Source: JAPOXR01 sp965214695 (GTDB taxonomy: Bacteria > Pseudomonadota > Alphaproteobacteria > Rhodobacterales > Rhodobacteraceae). Taken from it: a DNA stretch of 64,000 nucleotides. The position numbers were made by a program, and so were the translations under genes. The notes under the pieces are model-generated. The model ran no database searches, was not told the origin of the DNA, and saw only the letters and a program-made list of their open reading frames with translations. The DNA lies in assembly GCA_965214695.1 (NCBI GenBank), contig CBDCCF010000001.1:1-64000 (forward strand), in the 5' to 3' direction. Shown piece after piece: positions 24,650-31,987 of this stretch (position 1 is the first letter of the stretch; each line of letters starts with the position of its first letter).

Positions 24650-25600
24650 GAAGGGTACCTTCAAGGGACGACCTTATACGTGCATCTCGTTTTGCAACAG
24701 GGTCGGACACACTAACGGACCGATCCGTTTCCGTCAACAACTCTTGCCCTCTACCTCTGGCAACGCTCTGATCCTAGAGTGTGAGGTACAGTTTCTCTGG
24801 ATCTACTGCTTTCTCCTCGATGACGAGGCGACCGGTTCTGCCGAAAACGGTCAGGGCGATCTGTTTCCGTCAACAACTCCGGCCTTCTACCTCTGGCAGC
24901 GCCCGGACCCTAGAAAGTCCGGTACAGCGTCTGCGGGGTGGCGTTATCCTCTTGATGACCAGCGCGATCAAGTGCCCAAAGATGGGCAGTCTGTTTCGTT
25001 TTCGTCAACAACTATCCGTTTCTACCTCTGGCAGCGCCCAGACCCTAGCATTCCTGGTCAAGTGTTCCTGGGGCGACGTCTTTCCCCGGTCCCGGAGCGA
25101 CCGGGTTTCCAAGAGAATACACAAACAGATAAGGGCACCCACAAGAGGTGCCCCTACACGTACGGTTCGTTTCGCAACAGGGTAAAAGATGCGCAAAATG
25201 GGCCGATCCGTTTCCGTCAACAACTCTTGACTTCTACCTCTGGTAATACCCTGATCCTAGAGTTTCTGGAAAAGCTTCCATGGAGCTCTGTTTTTTCCTC
25301 GATGACGAGGCGGCCAGCTTGATCAAAAAAGGGCAGATCGATCTGTTTTCGTCAACAACTCTATCCGTTTACCTCTGGAGGTTCCCAGATCCTAGCGTAC
25401 AGTTACAGCGGCTCCGGGCTGCATTCTGCCTCGCGATGACGGGGCGGCCGGTTTTTCCGAAAACGGGCAGATCGATCCGTTTCCGTCAACAACCCGATCC
25501 GTTTCCGTCAACAACCCGATCCGTTTCCGTCAACAACCCCCCCTTTTTCCGTCAACAACTATCCGTTTCTACCTCTGGTAGCACCCGGACCCTAGGATAG
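24650..25600. repeat. Array of about 135-bp direct repeats ending in 22-bp iterons
   Basis: A core GATCYGTTTCCGTCAACAAC, followed some 10 bases later by CTACCTCTGG and CCTAG, occurs at about 24722, 24858, 24990, 25205, 25340 and 25474: roughly 135-bp steps with one longer gap. A flanking segment with GCAACAGGGT precedes the 24722 and 25205 copies. At the right end the core repeats in tandem with a 22-bp period (25474, 25496, 25518). The array lies directly downstream of the replication operon at 25682-29556, so an iteron-type origin is the favoured reading. A hairpin GGGCACC-cacaa-GAGGTGCCC sits near 25133-25155. Confidence 0.75.
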
Positions 25601-25681
25601 CTAGGTAAAGCTATCCAGGGGACTGCGCTTTTCCTGGCGGGCGCAGCCCCTGGAGATGGATAAAGGCATGAGTCCTCATTG

Positions 25682-27247
25682 TCAGTGAAAGAGACGTGAC
25701 AATGGGACGGCGTCGAACGCTCTGTCGCCGCGAAGGTTATTCACCTGGGTCTGGGCTTCGATAAAGCGCGCCGACGCCCTTATCCGAACGCCGCCGAAGT
25801 TGTGGCCGGGACCTGGTTTGCCTGTGATGATGTCTACGATTTCGACTGTGTCACCAGCCCCGGCCTCTGCTGACAAGCGGGGCAACAGGTATTCTCGAGT
25901 TTCAAGTTCGACCGTCAACCGCTTCCACAGCTGTGCTGTTGCGTTCAGCGAACGCCGGTCCGACAGGTCGAAGTGGAAGCCAGAGCGTGCCAGAAGATGG
26001 GGGTAGGGTATGAATTCCGACGTCGGCCCCGGGCCGCCCTTCTTTTGCGGGATCAGCAGCCTTGAACGCCGATCCTTTGCGGGGGAGCCGGCGGCGGCGA
26101 TGAAGTCCTCGCACCCTGCGATCAGGCGGCCGAATGATCCGCTTTTGTCTTGTCGATTCGACTGGTTGGTGAGTACGCCGGTCAGGCGATAGCCTTTGCT
26201 TTCCGTCCAACGGTAGGGCCATATCCGCAATCCCCCGTCCGGCAGCCCGCCTGTTTCGATCTCCAATAATGCCCGCCAGTGTCCCGTCGGTGTACGCAGC
26301 CACATGGAAACCCAATGTATAGAGTCCCAAGCCCTTTCCCGCCATCGTTTTCGTTGATCAGGGCTAATGCCGGTCGGATTGAAGCGCCCGGTCATCATTG
26401 CGCCCAATCTATCGACGTGCATCACGATGTCTTCCTGGATGGCCGAACCGAGCACGAGGAGATAAAGCGCATCGCCTGGAAGCGGGTTGCGGCGGTCGAT
26501 CTTTGCGTGTTGTTCGATTGCCTGGATCATTGCGAGGCGCAGGTCGATCGCTTGTTGCGTCCCAGGCAGGGGCAGGAGGGTTCGTTCTTCCCTCTTTAAT
26601 CTGGCCCGCTGCGGCATGTAATGGAGTTGAGACGCGACCGGCTCTCCGTCTACTTCTACAACTACCGCATCGGGCATCTGTTCCCATGTTGCCAGGGCTG
26701 CGGTTTTGGCCGGGTGGGGTATGCGGGCCAGATTTGCCGCGCCGGCGGTATAGACTCTTACTTTTTCCGGATCGGTTGGTCGAGTCAGCCATGCTTCTAG
26801 CAGGGCGGCCAGCGGGTGTTTCAGAGCGGGTTTAGTGCCTACGTTCTGATAGATTACGTGAATTGCTTCAAAGCCTGCGACCAGCAGATCTCGAAATGCG
26901 CTCTTATCGCTCTGATATGGGTTATCCACCTTGATAATCTGCCACTGTTTTTTCGACATCTTTGTGGCTGCCAGCAGATAATGACAACCCCATTGCATCT
27001 GCACAAGCTTCACAGCGGATCTGCCGGCTTCTTTTTCCAACAGGGTGGAGAGCGCTTCAACATCCAGTTTTTTGAGCAGCGCCTCGGCGCGTGTGGTGAA
27101 TTCCTGCAGGCCTTTACTCAACCACGGCGCTGGTTCGGTAATTGCGTTGGCGATGTCCCGCGGCTGCGGCTCGGGCGTACTTTGCGGCAGATCGTGTTTT
27201 GTCAGGAGTTGCCCGAACAGGTTGCTCCAACGGTTTTTAAATTTCAC
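25682..27247 (-). CDS. Unknown replication-module protein (521 aa)
   Basis: A 521-residue soluble protein overlapping the helicase gene by 11 bases, hence part of the replication operon. The N-terminal half is helical (LQEFTTRAEALLKKLDVEAL, ARIPHPAKTAALATWEQM). Around residues 215-270 is RARLKREERTLLPLPGTQQAIDLRLAMIQ, followed by GDALYLLVLGSAIQEDIVMH. The C-terminal half contains WRERAWDSIHWVSMWL, TGHWRALLEIETGG, YRLTGVLTNQSNR and YLLPRLSAEAGAGDTVEIVDII. I recognise no catalytic motif. By position (third gene after primase and RepA-like helicase, next to iterons) it could be the initiator that binds the origin, comparable to RepC in RSF1010-type plasmids. That is inference from context only. 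Confidence 0.6.
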   Translation of the reverse strand: MKFKNRWSNLFGQLLTKHDLPQSTPEPQPRDIANAITEPAPWLSKGLQEFTTRAEALLKKLDVEALSTLLEKEAGRSAVKLVQMQWGCHYLLAATKMSKKQWQIIKVDNPYQSDKSAFRDLLVAGFEAIHVIYQNVGTKPALKHPLAALLEAWLTRPTDPEKVRVYTAGAANLARIPHPAKTAALATWEQMPDAVVVEVDGEPVASQLHYMPQRARLKREERTLLPLPGTQQAIDLRLAMIQAIEQHAKIDRRNPLPGDALYLLVLGSAIQEDIVMHVDRLGAMMTGRFNPTGISPDQRKRWRERAWDSIHWVSMWLRTPTGHWRALLEIETGGLPDGGLRIWPYRWTESKGYRLTGVLTNQSNRQDKSGSFGRLIAGCEDFIAAAGSPAKDRRSRLLIPQKKGGPGPTSEFIPYPHLLARSGFHFDLSDRRSLNATAQLWKRLTVELETREYLLPRLSAEAGAGDTVEIVDIITGKPGPGHNFGGVRIRASARFIEAQTQVNNLRGDRAFDAVPLSRLFH

Positions 27248-28448
27248 TTGTCACCTCTCTGCGCCGGGGATCCTTGTTGTCGCTCTTCCGGTCCGGGGCG
27301 GTCGTATTCTGGCTGGCTGGCTTTTCTACTTCGGCGAAGCGGCCTTCGATGAACCACAGGTAGACGGGCTCGGGGGGCGCGCCTTCGTTGAGTTTGTCCA
27401 CCTGGAGGATACGTTCGCCGCCCGGGGCGGGGACCAGCTTGCTCTGCTCGTTACCGTCCTTTACTTTCGCGGTTTCAAGTGTCCAGACGGCCTGGACGCC
27501 GTTGCGCCAGTCGGTGCTGCCGGACTGTGCGCTGTCGCCTTTGGGGGGATGGGAGATGATGAGGACGGCGCAGCTGTGGTCTTCGGCCCACTGGTCGAGG
27601 GCGGAGAGGAAGGCTCTGACGAGGGCGCGGTCGTTTTCATTCTGGACGAAGGCGGCGGCGAGGGGGTCGATGACCAGGAGGCGGGCGTGTGCGGCGGCGG
27701 CGTAGTCGAGGAGGGCATTCCCGCCTTCGAGCCAGGATCCGGCTGTGCTGGTGTGGGCACCCTGTGCTGCGCCCCAGAGGCCGCCTGAGGGGCGCATGTT
27801 CACGTAGTGCAGCTGACCGGTCAGTTGACGGATTCGTTCTGCCCGGTCTGCGCCCTGACCGCAGACGGCGGCAAGGCGGTTTTGCCAAGCGAGGAGCCTG
27901 GTCTCCCAGGCGGCAAAAACGACCGGGCCTGCGGCGAGAAGTTGGGGCGCTTTGAGGCCGTTCAGAATGGCAGCGCCGCTCTCCGTCTGAATGAAGCGTT
28001 CGGCGCCGGTTGCCACGGCCACTGCGAGCTGCAGGGCGATGCGGCTTTTGCCGGCGCCGCCGGCACCGGTCAGCACGGAGAGGGTGGCGTCCGGCATCCA
28101 GTCTTTGACAAGCCAGGAGACCGGGGGCGGGTTCGGGCTGTGGTCGGTCAGTACGTTGGCCAGGGCCGGGCCGGGGTTGAGAAGCTGCCGGATTTTGGAT
28201 TTGGCCTTCTGCTGATCTGCATCATTTTGTGAGCGCAGACCTTCGGCTATGTCTGCACCGGTAGGCGCGGCGGCGCCGGCATATTGACCGGCCGCCAGGG
28301 CTGTCTGGAGGATGGCCCTGGCTTTCGGATCGTCATTGCCGGCCGCCAGGGCTGCCTTAAGCTTGTCGTATGCCGCGGCTACGGGGTCGGGCAGGATGTG
28401 TTCGGTTTCGGCTGCGATCTGCGGCCGTCCGTTTTGTCGTTCATTCAT
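27237..28448 (-). CDS. RepA-like AAA ATPase/helicase
   Basis: A 403-residue protein with a RecA-fold of the AAA_25/RepA type. Walker A is GAGGAGKS at residues 128-135, preceded by DWMPDATLSVLTG. Walker B is LLVIDPLAA near residue 260, followed by a sensor region (CAVLIISHPPKGD). RepA of RSF1010 is a hexameric replicative helicase; related proteins in mobile elements load at plasmid origins. It overlaps the primase gene upstream by eight bases and the unknown 521-residue gene downstream by eleven, so all three are co-translated. The N-terminal 110 residues are Ala-rich and of unknown role. Confidence 0.88.
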   Translation of the reverse strand: MNERQNGRPQIAAETEHILPDPVAAAYDKLKAALAAGNDDPKARAILQTALAAGQYAGAAAPTGADIAEGLRSQNDADQQKAKSKIRQLLNPGPALANVLTDHSPNPPPVSWLVKDWMPDATLSVLTGAGGAGKSRIALQLAVAVATGAERFIQTESGAAILNGLKAPQLLAAGPVVFAAWETRLLAWQNRLAAVCGQGADRAERIRQLTGQLHYVNMRPSGGLWGAAQGAHTSTAGSWLEGGNALLDYAAAAHARLLVIDPLAAAFVQNENDRALVRAFLSALDQWAEDHSCAVLIISHPPKGDSAQSGSTDWRNGVQAVWTLETAKVKDGNEQSKLVPAPGGERILQVDKLNEGAPPEPVYLWFIEGRFAEVEKPASQNTTAPDRKSDNKDPRRREVTSEI

Positions 28449-29556
28449 GCTTTGGTTCCTGTAGTGGTGCTGACGCGGGGTCGTGGCCGGCGGCCAGCCT
28501 CTTGATGATTACGCGGTAGCCCTGGTCGGCCCAGCGCTGCGCTGTTTTGTTCGCTGCCCTGGCGCCGGGTTCGTCGGCGTCGGGCCAAAGGGTGATTGTG
28601 TCGAAGTAGCCGGGTTGGATGCGGGCGTAGCTTGTGCCGGCGCAGACGGCTACGAGGGCGGGTTCGGTTGCGTAGCGGAGGATGCGCAGGCCGTCGGCGA
28701 GGCCTTCGCAAATGTGCAGGGCGTTGGCTGCGACATGGAGCCGGCCGCGCCAGAGGAGGCCGTAGAATGGGCCTGCGCCGTATGTACGTTTGTCGGCGTT
28801 GTCCTGCCAGTGTCGGGCTTTGCCGCCGGTTTTGTCGATGGCGACGAGCTGTATTTTGCGCGGAGGCGCCGCGGGGTTGTCGAGCGGACGCATTGCCATG
28901 ACCAGGGCGCCGGCGGCGGTGCTGTCCGGGTGGCCGCGGGGAAATTTGCGATGGTTGCGGGGGAGCCATCGTATCGATTCGGGCAATGGTTCGGCGGGGG
29001 CCCAGAGGCTGCGTTTTGCGATCCACTTTGACGCGGGATGTTGGGAGGCGGGCCCCGTCGTGGATGCTTGCGCGGCGGCCCACAGTTCGGCGGCGTAGGC
29101 GTTCGTATCTTTGCTCTGGCCCGGTCCTGAGCGGCCCTGAGCGCCGTTTTCGGCGTTTTTGGGGCTGAGATACCTTTTTGCCCGTTCAGGCCGCCTGAGA
29201 TTGCCTGAGGCTTGTTGAGCGCCTTGCGGCGGCGCTGCGTCTGTGCCCGGGGGCGGCTGGCCGGCACGAAAGGCGGCGAAGCAGGCGTCGCAGCGGCAGA
29301 GCCAGAGGCCGGTTACCTGCTGGAGGGCGTGGCGGATGGCGATTGAATCGCAGTTGCGGCTGTGGCAGTGGACGCGCAGGGGGAACTCGCCGGGGCGGTC
29401 GCCGTCCTGGAAGGAGAGGGCGGTCTTGTTGTCACCGCCGTGGCAGATGGCGGTCGATGTGCGGTACCAGCCACCGGATGTGGTATGGGGGAAGGGCAGC
29501 CTGGCCGCTACCTCGGCAGCGGTTGCAATCGGGATATGGTTTGTATTTGTGTGCAT
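28441..29556 (-). CDS. Plasmid/phage-type primase with Toprim domain
   Basis: A 371-residue primase-like protein. The N-terminal part has a metal-binding pattern (C38-H39...C64-H65...C69, then CRCDAC at 87-92) as in DnaG-type zinc domains of phage and plasmid primases. The C-terminal half holds a Toprim domain with LHICEGLADGLRILRYA (catalytic Glu) and DTITLWPDADEPGARAA (the D-x-D pair). It would make RNA primers at the origin for the element encoding it. It is first in the replication operon. The ATG at 29556 lies within an AT-rich ATATATATTAC stretch, and a small plus-strand transcript may run across its upstream leader. Confidence 0.85.
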   Translation of the reverse strand: MHTNTNHIPIATAAEVAARLPFPHTTSGGWYRTSTAICHGGDNKTALSFQDGDRPGEFPLRVHCHSRNCDSIAIRHALQQVTGLWLCRCDACFAAFRAGQPPPGTDAAPPQGAQQASGNLRRPERAKRYLSPKNAENGAQGRSGPGQSKDTNAYAAELWAAAQASTTGPASQHPASKWIAKRSLWAPAEPLPESIRWLPRNHRKFPRGHPDSTAAGALVMAMRPLDNPAAPPRKIQLVAIDKTGGKARHWQDNADKRTYGAGPFYGLLWRGRLHVAANALHICEGLADGLRILRYATEPALVAVCAGTSYARIQPGYFDTITLWPDADEPGARAANKTAQRWADQGYRVIIKRLAAGHDPASAPLQEPKHE

Positions 29557-29646
29557 ATATATTACAGTTGCAGGTGAGATCGATAGGGTCTTGTGTGCTG
29601 ATTTGGCCCCGCTCCGGAGGCAGCCGGAACGGGGCTTTTCTTTTTG
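29550..29646 (+). ncRNA. Candidate antisense RNA ahead of the primase gene
   Basis: On the plus strand, TTGTAT and a TATATATTAC stretch (29540-29566) resemble a promoter. They are followed by about 40 bases and then a textbook terminator. The transcript would be antisense to the leader of the primase/helicase operon, the usual place for a copy-number control RNA in plasmids. No expression evidence; the promoter is weakly defined. Confidence 0.35.
29606..29645 (+). terminator. Intrinsic terminator
   Basis: GCCCCG-c-TCCGG, loop AGGCAG, CCGGA-a-CGGGGC, then TTTTCTTTTT: an 11-pair stem with a 10-base T-rich tail, reading on the plus strand. No plus-strand CDS precedes it, which is why a small RNA is proposed. 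Confidence 0.85.
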
Positions 29647-29679
29647 TTTATGGACAAACGGTGTACAGAGCCCGGGCGG

Positions 29680-29907
29680 CTATTGCTTGGTTTCCTGTTC
29701 TTCTACCCGGGCGGCCGCGTGCAGCAGAGCGTCGCGCACGAAGTCGGAGAAGCGTTGTTCGCTCGCTTCAGCGGCGGCGATGATGCGGCGTTTGTCACTG
29801 GCGGTTACGCCGACCGAGATCTGGGCCGTTTTTCTGAAGTCGGCGGAATTTCTGACTCTTGGATTCTGTGCGGTCTTCGGATGGGGTGAGTCACTCTTGG
29901 TTTGCAT
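29680..29907 (-). CDS. CopG/ribbon-helix-helix family regulator
   Basis: A 75-residue protein. The central part fits the RHH fold: a strand AQISVGVTASDKRRIIAAAEA and a helix SEQRFSDFVRDALLHAAARV. The N-terminal 25 residues are basic and disordered. CopG-type proteins bind operators as dimers and often control plasmid copy number. This gene lies upstream of the replication operon on the same strand, separated by the terminator-bearing candidate antisense RNA. A repressor role for the rep operon is inferred. The ATG at 29907 is the only reasonable start. Confidence 0.75.
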   Translation of the reverse strand: MQTKSDSPHPKTAQNPRVRNSADFRKTAQISVGVTASDKRRIIAAAEASEQRFSDFVRDALLHAAARVEEQETKQ

Positions 29908-30242
29908 GAGCGTTCTCTCTTCAAGGTATCTGCGTGCGTGGTACGGGGTGCGTGATTGTCTAACTTAAGATCAATAGCATGGATTGGGAAACTGATCAAG
30001 TGGGATTTTTGTTTGGTATAGAAGAGAGTTTGTGCTATTTCGGGCAGGGGATTAACGGCAGGGATTAGGGGATAGGGGTCAGGGGTTAGGGAAAGGGCGA
30101 GTCTCAGTGCGGGGATAGCGTATAGGGCGAAGGCAGGGGCGCCACAAGGGGTCTCCCTACGGGCGGGGGTAGTTCGATTCTGCCTGCGGGCATCCAGCAG
30201 TTGTCAGACTTTTGAACAGTCTTTGCCAAATGGAGGCGGAAC
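29908..30242. other. Intergenic region, nothing recognised
   Basis: 335 bases including a GGGATTAGGGGATAGGGGTC-type simple G-rich stretch near 30050-30100. No gene or RNA feature supported. Confidence 0.5.
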
Positions 30243-30530
30243 CTAGTAGCTGTCAACGAGGTCGGGCTGGAGCTGGAGCGCCTGGTCATAGTCGGTGATG
30301 GCGTACTGGTATTGACCGAGGTGGGCCTTAGCAACACCCCGATGGACGTAGATGCTGGCTTTGTCAGGCTGGAGTTAGGGGGCCTGGCTATAGTCGTCGA
30401 CGGCATCCTGGTATTGGCCAAGCTTAACCTTTGCGTGGCCCCGATAGAGGTAGGCGCGGGCATGGTCGGGCTGCAGGCGGAGACGGAGGGTCTGATTCAG
30501 GTCAGCGATGTGTAGAGGGAGGTCCTGACT
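30243..30530 (-). pseudogene. TPR-repeat gene fragment with in-frame stop
   Basis: On the minus strand two and a half tetratricopeptide repeats can be read: LQPDHARAYLYRGHAKVKL then GQYQDAVDDYSQAP, a TAA stop, LQPDKASIYVHRGVAKAHL, GQYQYAITDYDQALQLQPD. The frame is kept across the stop. No start codon with signal or ribosome site is present and similarity ends at both sides. It is a degraded TPR gene. Confidence 0.75.
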
Positions 30531-31024
30531 GATGTGGGCGCCCGCGTCGTTCGTTCAGACATAAGTGGCGGCCGTGGTACACGTCACGGCAACCGCTACG
30601 AACCCACCTCATTTCTTGAGAATGCGCATCATATTCGGTGTCCCGTGTCGCTGCTGTTTCCTGGCGATTGAAACAGGGCCTGGAGGCAGTTGGTGAACTG
30701 TGCCATTAACACTTAAGCGCGTAGAAGCGTGCTGCCGACATTGCAAATATAATCATCTGCACATATGTTCATATAGATTGCAATGCAACCCGCAATTGTT
30801 CTCAACACAATCAAGAGAGTGTCGTTGCAAAGGAGTCGTGCTTGGTCGGTGTTGGCATTCCAAAAATCAGCCGACTTTTGGGCATGCGGTCCACAAGAGG
30901 ACGGTTTGAATGCGTGCCGGGAGGGTGATGGCCACAGTCTGACCCGGATCCAGGTCAACCGGGTTGGTCAGGCTTAACTTCGTCTCGTTTGAGAGGTGGA
31001 CGTCAACCCTGACCCTTCGCCCAT
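30531..31024. other. Intergenic region with AT-rich motif and dispersed repeat
   Basis: No gene seen. It contains an AT-rich site (ACATATGTTCATATAG near 30761-30776) and the second copy of the 70-base dispersed repeat at 30835-30900. Confidence 0.5.
30835..30900. repeat. Dispersed repeat copy 2
   Basis: Matches 13715-13785 in the same orientation (TTGGTCGGTGTTGGCATTCC through GGGCATGCGGTCCACAAG), about 17 kb apart. Similarity extends some bases upstream (CGTTGCAAAGGAGT against CGTTACAAAGCAGT). Confidence 0.65.
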
Positions 31025-31684
31025 TCAGTCCGCGTCGCGCGGAAGATAGTCGGGACTGCCAGGAAACATCCCGTGCGATAGGAACGCAATGGTGGACTTG
31101 TCAGTGATGCCAGGAATCTCCGCTGCAAGAGTTATCGTACCTTCTTCTTGAGAAAACGTCACTTCGATCTCGCTCGACAAGAATTCATGCGAAGTGAATT
31201 CTTTGCCATTATGTTCTGCAATGTAGCGACCGCATTTATACAAACCTCCTGCAACCATGGGCTCAGCCGGCCAGATCAAGTCGTAGTAAGTGGCTTGAAA
31301 CCTATAGTCAGGATGACTCATCGGAGTTAGCGGATCTCCCTCAATGCTGACAAGCACTACCCACTGATTTGCCTCAAGTCTCCAATGTCCGGGATTCTGA
31401 CTGTAGTGCGCCTCTTCGGGAAGATCGCGAAGGTAGAAGGTCGCAGTCAGGAGTTCGCCGTTCAATTCAGAACTTACGCCGATTATGTCGCCGGAGCCAA
31501 ACAAATTCTCGGAAACCTCCCCTTCCACGTTCTGCCCTGGCGATATGGCGATGTAACCTAGCGGATAGTCGCCGTAAATCGACCGATGATAGGGCCACGG
31601 TGGTAGCAATTCGACGCTGTACATCAGGACCACACACGCGGCGATCAGCAGCACACAAGCGGCAACCAGCAGCTTTTTCAACAT
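31025..31684 (-). CDS. Secreted/lipoprotein, unknown function
   Basis: From the ATG at 31684 (preceded by GGAAGGGAG) the protein has 219 residues, beginning MLKKLLVAACVLLIAACVVL, a signal sequence with a lipobox-like AAC. The mature part includes YGDYPLGYIAISPGQNVEGE, TATFYLRDLPEEAHYSQNP, NQWVVLVSIEGDPLTPM and ITLAAEIPGITDKSTIAFL. It is probably a beta-rich extracellular domain; no family recognised. A longer frame upstream (to 31813) overlaps the neighbouring small membrane protein gene and is not used. It is one of a group of minus-strand envelope genes. Confidence 0.75.
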   Translation of the reverse strand: MLKKLLVAACVLLIAACVVLMYSVELLPPWPYHRSIYGDYPLGYIAISPGQNVEGEVSENLFGSGDIIGVSSELNGELLTATFYLRDLPEEAHYSQNPGHWRLEANQWVVLVSIEGDPLTPMSHPDYRFQATYYDLIWPAEPMVAGGLYKCGRYIAEHNGKEFTSHEFLSSEIEVTFSQEEGTITLAAEIPGITDKSTIAFLSHGMFPGSPDYLPRDAD

Positions 31685-31697
31685 CGTTGCTCCCTTC

Positions 31698-31925
31698 CTA
31701 TTCGAACCACATCCGTAACGATGTTGCGATCGCCCCAAAGCCGGCCAGGAGCGCCCAGAACGGCATGATGAAGAACAGCACGCTCTGCGCAAAAAGCGGG
31801 TTGAAAACCACAATCAGACCAGAGACGATGGTGAAGATGCCCATGACCAGACGGCCGAGCGACTTCTTGCCGTTGCGCCCTTCAAAGATCTGAGCCGCCC
31901 CTATCAGAAACGCGGCCGGCCCCAT
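31698..31925 (-). CDS. Small membrane protein, HdeD/DUF308-like
   Basis: 75 residues with three hydrophobic segments: MGPAAFLIGAAQIFEG, LVMGIFTIVSGLIVVFNPL and VLFFIMPFWALLAGFGAIA. The order and the VFNPL turn between helices recall DUF308/HdeD membrane proteins, though this one is shorter. The open frame continues upstream with another hydrophobic stretch (ELLAGFWLTYF), so the real start may be a non-ATG codon closer to 31980. Situated between the M16 protease and a lipoprotein, all on the minus strand. Confidence 0.6.
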   Translation of the reverse strand: MGPAAFLIGAAQIFEGRNGKKSLGRLVMGIFTIVSGLIVVFNPLFAQSVLFFIMPFWALLAGFGAIATSLRMWFE

Positions 31926-31987
31926 GAAATAGGTCAGCCAAAAGCCGGCGAGCAGCTCCGCTCGCTGCTCACCTGGGCTGCAAGTTA

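Noticed and set aside
25133..25155. GGGCACC/GGTGCCC hairpin as a terminator
   Set aside because: No T-run follows on either strand; part of the repeat array.
24402..25322. 306-codon plus-strand frame in the repeat array
   Set aside because: The repeated peptide RQQL...STSG arises from the repeats; the same bases read in two other frames with similar length.
27045..27788. 247-codon plus-strand frame opposite the helicase
   Set aside because: Antisense shadow of the Walker-motif gene.
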